Of a stretch of DNA of 5,835 nucleotides, positions 1-4,800 are shown piece by piece. The DNA is taken from the NCBI GenBank assembly GCA_023257145.1, contig JALRDA010000101.1:1-5835 (forward strand), read 5' to 3'. Source of the stretch: Candidatus Saccharimonadia bacterium (GTDB taxonomy: Bacteria; Patescibacteriota; Saccharimonadia; Saccharimonadales; Saccharimonadaceae). Below the pieces are notes generated by a model. It did not search any database. It was given only the letters and a program-made list of their open reading frames with translations, and was not told where the DNA came from. Each line of letters begins with the position of its first letter. Within the stretch, counting starts at the first letter, position 1. A program made the translations under genes and the position numbers.

Positions 1-149
1 TTGCGGCTCGTGGTTTGGATATTCCAAATGTATCACACGTCATTAACTTTGATACACCACAAACGTACGAAGATTATACGCACCGTATCGGCCGAACTGG
101 TCGCGGTGGTGCACGTGGTCACGCACACACATTTATCGAACAGCGATAA
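1..149 (+). CDS. DEAD-box RNA helicase, C-terminal end (partial)
   Basis: This is the 3' end of an ATP-dependent RNA helicase of the DEAD-box family, which unwinds short RNA duplexes in the cytoplasm (ribosome assembly, mRNA turnover). The reading frame has its first full codon at base 3 and ends with TAA at 147-149, giving 48 visible residues. They contain helicase motif V (AARGLDIPNVSHVINFD) and, 10 residues later, motif VI (HRIGRTGR), whose arginines contact ATP and RNA. This pairing is characteristic of the second RecA-like domain of RhlE/DeaD-type proteins. The protein stops only 14 residues after RTGR, so it lacks the basic or disordered tail that many bacterial DEAD-box proteins carry. 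The exact subfamily cannot be told because the N-terminal part is outside the window. The longer open frame at 1-201 in another register is a shadow of this gene and its terminator. Confidence 0.93.
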   Translation, partial: AARGLDIPNVSHVINFDTPQTYEDYTHRIGRTGRGGARGHAHTFIEQR

Positions 150-162
150 TCGTATTCGAACT

Positions 163-196
163 AAACAACCCCGTCAAACAGGCGGGGTTGTTTTTT
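163..196 (+). terminator. Rho-independent terminator after the helicase gene
   Basis: An 11-bp perfect stem pairs 163-173 (AAACAACCCCG) with 183-193 (CGGGGTTGTTT). It can be extended inward by a G-U pair (174/182) and a C-G pair (175/181), closing a 5-nt AAACA loop. A run of six T (191-196) lies at its 3' edge. It begins 14 nt after the helicase stop codon. This is a textbook intrinsic terminator for + strand transcription. In the reverse direction the T run is only three bases, so it is not obviously bidirectional. Confidence 0.93.
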
Positions 197-221
197 ATTA
201 GGCGCGTTTATAGGATATAAT
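192..221 (+). promoter_or_regulatory. Promoter of the gatCAB operon, -10 TATAAT
   Basis: A perfect -10 hexamer TATAAT lies at 216-221. The best -35 match is weak: TTTTTA at 192-197, with an 18-nt spacer, embedded in the T run of the preceding terminator. The expected transcription start, about 7 nt after the hexamer, is base 228 or 229. That coincides with the A of the gatC ATG at 229, so the transcript is predicted to be leaderless. The promoter directly abuts the upstream terminator, which makes the operon an independent transcription unit. Confidence 0.75.
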
Positions 222-228
222 GGACCGT

Positions 229-519
229 ATGACAGTTATATCTCGTGATGATGTGCAGCATCTGGCACAATTAAGCAGCTTGCAGCTGACAGATGAAGAA
301 TTAAATAGCCTTCAGGCCGATATCGGCAATATTTTGGGGTATATCGAGCAATTAGGCGAATTGGATACGACTGGTGTCGAGCCGACCTATCAAGTAACTG
401 GTCTTGAGAATGTTTGGCGAGATGACGTTGTGATTGATTCCGACGTGACCCGCGAAGGGTTGCTCGCATTATCAACCGAAGCGATAGATAATCAAGTGAA
501 AGTTCCGAAGGTACTATAA
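229..519 (+). CDS. gatC: Glu/Asp-tRNA amidotransferase subunit C
   Basis: GatC is the small subunit of the GatCAB amidotransferase. It wraps around GatA and stabilises its contact with GatB; it has no catalytic residues of its own. The 96-residue product has the family's usual length and layout: an N-terminal helical pair (ISRDDVQHLAQLSSLQLTDEE, about residues 4-24, and the helix to about 45), the linker DTTGVEPTYQV (46-56), the LENVWRDD segment (59-66), and a C-terminal VPKVL. An upstream in-frame ATG at 220 would add MDR. I prefer ATG 229 because 220 lies inside the TATAAT hexamer and the family normally begins M-x-x-I-S-x-x-x-V. No Shine-Dalgarno sequence precedes 229, consistent with leaderless translation. 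The stop overlaps the gatA start (TAATG), implying coupled translation. Confidence 0.95.
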   Translation: MTVISRDDVQHLAQLSSLQLTDEELNSLQADIGNILGYIEQLGELDTTGVEPTYQVTGLENVWRDDVVIDSDVTREGLLALSTEAIDNQVKVPKVL

Positions 520-1922
520 TGAGTCGCATATCTACAATTGTCGATCAGATTAACAGCGGTGAATTAACTGCACGCGCCGCTGTTTTGTCTGCGATCGAAA
601 AAGCAAAAAGCACTAGTGAGTTTCATGCGCTACTAAGTATTACCGAAGAGCGTGCGTTGCAACGGGCCGATGAGATAGATACACGACTACAAGCCGGCGA
701 GTCAGTCGGTCGCTTAGCGGGTGTTCCATTTGTTGCAAAGGATAATTTCTTGGCATTCGGCGCCCCTACGACTGCCGCAAGTAAAATGCTTGAAAAATTT
801 GACGCTCCGCTGCAGGCGACTGCGGTCGAGAAACTAGAACAAGAAGGTGCTATCTGTATCGGCAAGGCGAATCTTGATGCGTTCGCGCATGGTGGTAGTA
901 CGGAAAACTCTGCGTTTGGCCCAACCAAGAACGCAATCGACCAGACAAAAGTCGCTGGCGGTAGTAGCGGTGGTTCTGCTGTCGTGACCGCACTGGACGT
1001 GGTTCCTTTCGCGCTTGGTACCGATACGGGCGGGTCTATTCGTCAACCCGCTAGTTTTAATGGTGTTGTCGGCGTCAAACCGACATACGGAACGGTTAGT
1101 CGTTACGGCGTTGTCGCAATGGCAAGTAGTACTGATACGATCGGCTGCTTTACGAAAGATATCGTCGACGCAGAACTTGTCATGGATATTATTAGTGGAC
1201 AAGATACGAAAGATATGACGACGCTGTCAGATTTCTTTACTCCGCTTGACGTGGCGACACCCAGCCAAAGAATCGGCATCATTAAAGAATCAATGACTGA
1301 CGACGTCGATGCAGATGTTCGTAGTGCCACAACCGACTATGCGGAAAAGCTTCGACAAGCCGGACATGTTGTCGAGGAGGTAAGTTTGCCGATGCTGAAA
1401 TATGCGCTGGCAATGTACTACATTATTGTCCCAGCCGAGGTGAGTAGTAACTTGGCTCGTTATGACGGTATTCGATATGGACACCGAGCCGAAGGAGTGC
1501 AAACCCTTGCAGAATTGTATGGACGCACACGCGACGAGGGCTTTGTTACAGAAAATAAACGTCGCATTATGATCGGTAGTTATGTGCTATCAAGCGGCTA
1601 CTTTGATGCCTATTATCAGCAGGCCCAAAAGGCGCGAACGCTACTTGTTGATGCGTATGAGGCCTTATTTGCGGACTATGACGTGTTACTTTCACCGACT
1701 GCACCGACGCCAGCATTTGGACTAGGTGAAAACACCGAGGATCCAGTAAAGATGTATTTGGCGGACATTATGACGGTTCCGCCAAGTCTTGCGGGGCTAC
1801 CTGGAATTAATGTGCCGGCAGGTGTCAGTCAAACTGGCCTTCCTATCGGCGTGCAGCTAGTTGGTCCGCGCCGTAGCGATGCCAATCTCTTAGCGCTTGC
1901 AAAATCTGTAGAGGGTAAATAG
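519..1922 (+). CDS. gatA: Glu/Asp-tRNA amidotransferase subunit A (glutaminase)
   Basis: GatA is the amidase-signature subunit. It hydrolyses glutamine and passes ammonia through a channel to GatB, where the aminoacyl-tRNA is amidated. The 467 residues are near the family's usual length. The Ser-cisSer-Lys triad is complete: K74 in VAKDNF, cis-S149 in GGSSGGSA (147-154), and nucleophile S173 in GTDTGGSIRQP (167-177). The 75- and 24-residue spacings match those I recall for the Staphylococcus aureus enzyme (K79, S154, S178). The segment NLDAFAHGGSTENS (118-131) replaces the common MDEFAMGSSTENS, a variant I associate with CPR bacteria. The C-terminal PPSLAGLPGINVPAG and LPIGVQLVGP blocks are also typical. 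The start ATG overlaps the gatC stop by one base; GAAGG at 507-511 may serve as a weak ribosome binding site. Confidence 0.97.
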   Translation: MSRISTIVDQINSGELTARAAVLSAIEKAKSTSEFHALLSITEERALQRADEIDTRLQAGESVGRLAGVPFVAKDNFLAFGAPTTAASKMLEKFDAPLQATAVEKLEQEGAICIGKANLDAFAHGGSTENSAFGPTKNAIDQTKVAGGSSGGSAVVTALDVVPFALGTDTGGSIRQPASFNGVVGVKPTYGTVSRYGVVAMASSTDTIGCFTKDIVDAELVMDIISGQDTKDMTTLSDFFTPLDVATPSQRIGIIKESMTDDVDADVRSATTDYAEKLRQAGHVVEEVSLPMLKYALAMYYIIVPAEVSSNLARYDGIRYGHRAEGVQTLAELYGRTRDEGFVTENKRRIMIGSYVLSSGYFDAYYQQAQKARTLLVDAYEALFADYDVLLSPTAPTPAFGLGENTEDPVKMYLADIMTVPPSLAGLPGINVPAGVSQTGLPIGVQLVGPRRSDANLLALAKSVEGK

Positions 1923-1923
1923 T

Positions 1924-2346
1924 ATGCCAGATAATACACTGCTCGGTTTTATTGTAGGCGTTCTGATCGTAGGGGCGCTATTGATCGCAGTTATTGCGCT
2001 GACAAAAAAAGGCTCAGCACAGCTTGATGTAGATAAATATCGATCAAAATGGCTAACCATCGAAAATCAATTAGTCCGCGATAATCAGTCAAGCTGTACG
2101 CTTGCAGTACTGAATGCTGACAAATTGCTCGATCAAGCACTTCGTGAGCGAGGAATCAAAGGTCAAACTATGGGTGAGCGTATGAAAGCAGCAAAAACGA
2201 CGTGGAGCAATGCAAACGCGGTTTGGGGGGCGCACAAGTTGCGTAATCAGATCGCACATGAATCTGACCACCAAGTAACGTATGACGATGCGCGGCGCGC
2301 TATTGCTGGGTTTAAACAGGCACTCAAGGATGTAGGAGCAATCTAA
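1924..2346 (+). CDS. Membrane-anchored protein with HEPN-like RNxxxH motif
   Basis: This is a 140-residue protein of unknown function inserted between gatA and gatB. It has one N-terminal membrane helix (about residues 6-26, LLGFIVGVLIVGALLIAVIA) followed by KK, which predicts a cytoplasmic C-terminal domain. That domain looks all-helical: a helix around YRSKWLTIENQL (39-50), then LAVLNADKLLDQALRERG (60-77), then VWGAHKLRNQIAHE (100-113), and a last helix DDARRAIAGFKQALKDVG (121-138). R107-N108-x3-H112 fits the R-x4-6-H signature of HEPN domains, many of which are RNases and some nucleotidyltransferase partners. Family assignment to HEPN is inferred from motif and helix order only. AGAGG at 1910-1914 is a good Shine-Dalgarno site; the gene starts 1 nt after the gatA stop and its TAA overlaps the gatB ATG. 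The gene is therefore co-transcribed and probably translationally coupled with gatCAB. Similar proteins are, to my recollection, common in CPR genomes. Confidence 0.85.
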   Translation: MPDNTLLGFIVGVLIVGALLIAVIALTKKGSAQLDVDKYRSKWLTIENQLVRDNQSSCTLAVLNADKLLDQALRERGIKGQTMGERMKAAKTTWSNANAVWGAHKLRNQIAHESDHQVTYDDARRAIAGFKQALKDVGAI

Positions 2347-3803
2347 TGATAACTGACGAAATTTTACAAAAATATGAAATGACAATTGGCGTCGAGTGCC
2401 ACGTGCAGCTGGCCACGGCAACGAAGCTATTTAGTGGCGCCGACAATGATGCTCGTGATAAGTCACCAAACAGTGTCGTAAGTCCAATCGATTTTGGGTT
2501 GCCAGGTATGCTGCCTATTTTGAACCGCGAGGCCGTGAATCTTGCAATTAAAGCAGGAAAAGCTCTTAACGCTCCAATTGCGCGAACAAGTCGTTTTGAT
2601 CGAAAACATTATTTCTACCCCGACCTTCCAAAGGGCTACCAGACGACCCAGATGTACAATCCTATCATTTTAGAGGGATATATTGACGCGCCATTGGACG
2701 ACGGAACGAGCGTGCGTGTTCGCATTCATCATGCACATATGGAAGAAGATGCTGGAAAGCTAACTCACTATGGTGACTACAGTTTGGTTGACCTAAACCG
2801 CGCAGGAACCCCGTTGATTGAAATTGTTTCCGAACCTGATATTCATTCTGCGGCTGAAGCAAAGGCATATGCAGCTGAATTACATCGCCTGATGACCTAC
2901 GCAGGTGTGACGCACGGTGATCTGTACCACGGCAACATGCGCTTTGACGTCAATGTTTCAGTTGCACTAAAGGGTGCGACTGAGCTTGGTACACGCGCCG
3001 AGGTGAAGAACTTAAATTCATTCCGCAGTGTCGAGCGCGCGGCTGAGTACGAATTCCGACGACAAGTAGGTGTTATTGAAAAGGGAGAAAAGGTAGTTCA
3101 GGAAACGCGCGGCTGGGACGATGCAAAGCAGACGACTAGTTCGCAGCGCTCTAAGGAGGATGCTCAAGACTACCGTTATATGCCAGACGCAGATATCCCG
3201 CCAATCGTGTTGTCAGATGCAGAAATTGATGAAATTCAGTCGACTGTTCCTGTGTTACCTCCAGAATATCGTGCGAAATGGCAAAGTCTTGGGTTGGATA
3301 GTTCAGTAGTGAATACTATTTTAAATAATGCACCTATTGCAATTGTGCTAGATGCTGTAAACGATCGGTTTGATGCAGATGTGACGAAACGCGCATTTAA
3401 CTGGTTTGCATCAGCGTCAGCAGACGAAATCAATATCGATGCAGTGACATCAGGGTTGGTCGGTCCACGACGACTATCAGAATTGTCCATCATGGTGGGT
3501 GAGAATAAACTCAGCTCCACTGGTGCGAAGGAGATATTCTTTGCGTTATTTGACGAACAGTATACCGGCAAATCAGCAGAAGATATCGCAGGAGAGAAAA
3601 ACTTGCTTCAGGTTAGTGACGAGGGGGCAATCGCTACCATTGTCGACGAAGTATTGGCTGATCCGTCCAGCGCAAAGGCTATCGAGGATATCAAAAACGG
3701 TAATGACAAGGTGATCGGTTTTTTGGTTGGTCAAGTGATGAAGAAATCACAGGGTAAGGCAAATCCTGCGCTAGCACAAAAACTAATACGCGACAAAATC
3801 TAG
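2346..3803 (+). CDS. gatB: Glu/Asp-tRNA amidotransferase subunit B
   Basis: GatB binds the mischarged tRNA, phosphorylates the Glu or Asp side chain with ATP, and amidates it with ammonia delivered from GatA. The 485 residues match the full family length. Visible landmarks in order: IGVECHVQL (14-22, with the conserved Glu17 and His19), RFDRKHYFYPDLPKGYQ (83-99), HMEEDAGK (131-138), SLVDLNRAGTPLIEIVSEPD (146-165), GTRAEVKNLNSF (215-226) and DYRYMPDADIPP (275-286). The helical tail domain that senses the tRNA elbow ends in GFLVGQVMKKSQGKANP. The cradle loop at 26-60 has no cysteines where the zinc-binding form has FCxC and CPxC (here FSGA and SPID), as in the Staphylococcus-type enzyme. Start ATG overlaps the previous stop (TAATG), with AGGAG at 2334-2338 seven bases upstream. 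No clear terminator follows. Confidence 0.97.
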   Translation: MITDEILQKYEMTIGVECHVQLATATKLFSGADNDARDKSPNSVVSPIDFGLPGMLPILNREAVNLAIKAGKALNAPIARTSRFDRKHYFYPDLPKGYQTTQMYNPIILEGYIDAPLDDGTSVRVRIHHAHMEEDAGKLTHYGDYSLVDLNRAGTPLIEIVSEPDIHSAAEAKAYAAELHRLMTYAGVTHGDLYHGNMRFDVNVSVALKGATELGTRAEVKNLNSFRSVERAAEYEFRRQVGVIEKGEKVVQETRGWDDAKQTTSSQRSKEDAQDYRYMPDADIPPIVLSDAEIDEIQSTVPVLPPEYRAKWQSLGLDSSVVNTILNNAPIAIVLDAVNDRFDADVTKRAFNWFASASADEINIDAVTSGLVGPRRLSELSIMVGENKLSSTGAKEIFFALFDEQYTGKSAEDIAGEKNLLQVSDEGAIATIVDEVLADPSSAKAIEDIKNGNDKVIGFLVGQVMKKSQGKANPALAQKLIRDKI

Positions 3804-3822
3804 TAGCCACTAGTACCGCAGG

Positions 3823-3853
3823 TTTTCCCTTTAACTGAGAAAAAGGTTATAAT
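3823..3853 (+). promoter_or_regulatory. Promoter of the small membrane-protein cassette
   Basis: A perfect -10 TATAAT sits at 3848-3853 in the 87-nt gap after gatB. The -35 is poor (best candidate TTTTCC at 3823-3828, spacer 19). The predicted start near 3860 gives a leader of about 30 nt carrying an AAAGGA Shine-Dalgarno site at 3877-3882 before the ATG at 3891. No convincing intrinsic terminator separates it from gatB, so read-through from the gat operon could add to its expression. Confidence 0.6.
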
Positions 3854-3890
3854 ACTCATGTAACAACTTTTTAGAGAAAGGAAGATCTAC

Positions 3891-4130
3891 ATGGATTGGG
3901 CTCAGATTCTGGTCATTATCCTGGCAATATTTCTCGCAATATTTTTGCTACTCGCAATAATCTTAACGGTCTTATTAATCAAAGTGACCAAACAAATAAA
4001 GTCGGTCACAGGGACTGCGGCACGAACTGCCGATAATTTAGAAAAGACCATCGCAGGATTTAGTGCGGTAGCGTCACCTGCATTAGCGTTCAAGACACTG
4101 ATGAAGTTTATTAAGAAGCGTAAGAAATAG
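3891..4130 (+). CDS. Small single-span membrane protein, DUF948/YtxG-like
   Basis: This is a 79-residue protein of unknown function. Residues 5-30 form one long hydrophobic helix (Ile/Leu/Ala rich) followed by KVTKQIK, so the C-terminal part should be cytoplasmic. Residues 31-58 are polar and helical (TGTAARTADNLEKTIAGF), resembling the coiled segment that follows the membrane helix in DUF948 proteins. Residues 59-74 are amphipathic, and the chain ends in KKRKK. The DUF948 likeness is by pattern only and is helped by context: the next gene is YtxH-like, the same order as ytxG-ytxH in Bacillus subtilis. The ATG is preceded by AAAGGA, eight bases upstream, which supports this start. The stop codon overlaps the Shine-Dalgarno sequence of the next gene. 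Confidence 0.85.
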   Translation: MDWAQILVIILAIFLAIFLLLAIILTVLLIKVTKQIKSVTGTAARTADNLEKTIAGFSAVASPALAFKTLMKFIKKRKK

Positions 4131-4134
4131 GAGG
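4129..4134 (+). promoter_or_regulatory. Consensus Shine-Dalgarno AGGAGG for the YtxH-like gene
   Basis: The full consensus AGGAGG begins on the last two bases of the preceding TAG stop codon and lies 8 nt before ATG 4143. It fixes the start of the YtxH-like gene and indicates strong, probably coupled translation. It is the best ribosome binding site in the window. Confidence 0.85.
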
Positions 4135-4142
4135 ATATATCT

Positions 4143-4403
4143 ATGTCAAAAGGTAAATTAGCGATCGGTGCATTAATCGGTGCGGCTGCGGGACTCGTTG
4201 CTGGAATGCTGACTGCGCCAAAATCCGGTAAAGAAACTCGTGCGGATATCAAAGACAAGGCCGCCGAGCTGAAGCGCAAAGCAGAGGTTCGTACGGACGA
4301 AGTGGCGCATGATGTCAAAGCACAGGCGCAAGAATTGAAGCACCGTGGCGAAAAGGTTATTGAGGATACAAAACACAATCTCTTTTCTAAAAAGGGTAAA
4401 TAA
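4143..4403 (+). CDS. YtxH-like membrane protein
   Basis: This is an 86-residue protein with the YtxH domain pattern: a Gly/Ala-rich N-terminal membrane helix (about 6-24, IGALIGAAAGLVAGM), immediately followed by the family hallmark TAPKSGKETRADIK (24-37), and then a highly charged Lys/Glu/Ala helix to the C-terminus (38-86), likely a long amphipathic or coiled helix on the cytoplasmic side. YtxH proteins are stress-linked in B. subtilis but have no known biochemical activity. It is 12 nt downstream of the DUF948-like gene with a consensus ribosome binding site, so the two are surely co-transcribed. A perfect hairpin starts 14 nt after its TAA stop. Confidence 0.9.
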   Translation: MSKGKLAIGALIGAAAGLVAGMLTAPKSGKETRADIKDKAAELKRKAEVRTDEVAHDVKAQAQELKHRGEKVIEDTKHNLFSKKGK

Positions 4404-4416
4404 ACATAATAGTTTT

Positions 4417-4446
4417 AATGACACACCGATCTAAAGGTGTGTCATT
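4417..4446 (+). terminator. Perfect 11-bp hairpin between YtxH-like and DUF5665-like genes
   Basis: Bases 4417-4427 (AATGACACACC) pair perfectly with 4436-4446 (GGTGTGTCATT) around the 8-nt loop GATCTAAA. Only three T (4445-4447, two of them in the stem) follow, so it would be a weak Rho-independent terminator. It ends just 4 nt before the AGGAG of the next gene. It may attenuate transcription, protect the 3' end of the upstream mRNA, or modulate initiation of the downstream gene. The structure is certain on paper; the role is open. Confidence 0.55.
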
Positions 4447-4450
4447 TGAT

Positions 4451-4455
4451 AGGAG
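4451..4455 (+). promoter_or_regulatory. Shine-Dalgarno AGGAG deciding the DUF5665-like start
   Basis: AGGAG lies 5 nt before ATG 4461. It argues for this ATG rather than the in-frame GTG at 4437, which is buried in the right arm of the hairpin and has no ribosome binding site. Confidence 0.8.
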
Positions 4456-4460
4456 AAGAT

Positions 4461-4751
4461 ATGTTCAAAAAGCACGCAAAGCAAGCCAAAGACAAGGCGA
4501 CTGAAAACAATGAAAATACAGCTCGAAAAAATGTCATTGAAGAGCTATTCTATGACTTTAATGCAAGTCGTGCACAAATATACAAGATGAATTTCTTCCG
4601 TGGCATTTTTTTTGGATTAGGAAGTGTTTTAGGCGGAACGATCGTCGTCGCATTGCTGATATGGGTACTTAGTCTTCTGTCTGGTTTCTTTCCGCCACTC
4701 GAAAACTTCTTTAACGGCGTTACTGATACGATACAGGCAAAATCTGACTAA
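4461..4751 (+). CDS. Small membrane protein, DUF5665-like
   Basis: This is a 96-residue protein of unknown function. A charged N-terminus rich in Lys, Asn and Glu (1-24) leads into VIEELFYDFNASRAQIYKMN (25-44) and then one strongly hydrophobic segment (about 45-77) containing RGIFFGLGSVLGGTIVVALL. The Asn-Phe-x-x-Gly-x-x-x-Gly-x-G pattern followed by an aliphatic helix resembles DUF5665 membrane proteins. I assign this from remembered family pattern, not a search. The C-terminal 20 residues are polar. The start is ATG 4461, set by AGGAG; the longer GTG-initiated form (4437) is rejected. The gene is separated from the YtxH-like gene by a hairpin but may still be co-transcribed by read-through. 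Confidence 0.85.
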   Translation: MFKKHAKQAKDKATENNENTARKNVIEELFYDFNASRAQIYKMNFFRGIFFGLGSVLGGTIVVALLIWVLSLLSGFFPPLENFFNGVTDTIQAKSD

Positions 4752-4759
4752 TTTTACTA

Positions 4760-4789
4760 CAGACAAATCAGCTACATCTTCGCTATACT
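4760..4789 (+). promoter_or_regulatory. Putative dnaE promoter with -10 TATACT
   Basis: TATACT at 4784-4789 matches the -10 consensus at five of six positions. CAGACA at 4760-4765 matches the -35 at four of six, with an 18-nt spacer. The predicted start near 4796 leaves only about 5 nt before the dnaE ATG at 4801, and no Shine-Dalgarno sequence is present. No terminator is visible in the 49-nt gap, so upstream read-through is possible. Confidence 0.5.
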
Positions 4790-4800
4790 AGATACATACT

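Noticed and set aside
1..201. Open frame of 66 codons at the left edge in frame 1
   Set aside because: The same bases in frame 3 encode clear DEAD-box motifs V and VI with a stop at 147, and this frame runs through the terminator hairpin. It is a shadow.
220..228. Upstream ATG at 220 as the gatC start (adds MDR)
   Set aside because: It overlaps the TATAAT hexamer, so it would lie upstream of the predicted transcript start, and homologous GatC N-termini fit ATG 229 better.
515..520. TATAAT overlapping the gatC stop and gatA start as an internal promoter
   Set aside because: It arises from the codons CTA TAA plus the ATG overlap. It has no -35, and a start about 7 nt on would fall inside gatA after its start codon.
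834..1202. Antisense open frame of 122 codons opposite gatA (and other minus-strand frames, e.g. 3902-4378)
   Set aside because: They lie wholly opposite well-supported genes, have no family motifs or ribosome binding sites, and are explained by codon bias in the sense strand.
3823..3850. Possible terminator after gatB (CCTTT at 3828-3832 with AAAGG at 3842-3846)
   Set aside because: The stem is only 5 weak base pairs with a 9-nt loop and no T run. It looks like chance within the promoter region.
3858..3863. ATG-TAA minimal start-stop element right after the second TATAAT
   Set aside because: The predicted transcription start (about 3860) falls inside or after the ATG, so it is probably not transcribed intact; the real gene has a good Shine-Dalgarno site downstream.
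4437..4460. GTG start at 4437 for the DUF5665-like gene
   Set aside because: It lies in the hairpin stem with no ribosome binding site, whereas ATG 4461 has AGGAG at proper spacing.
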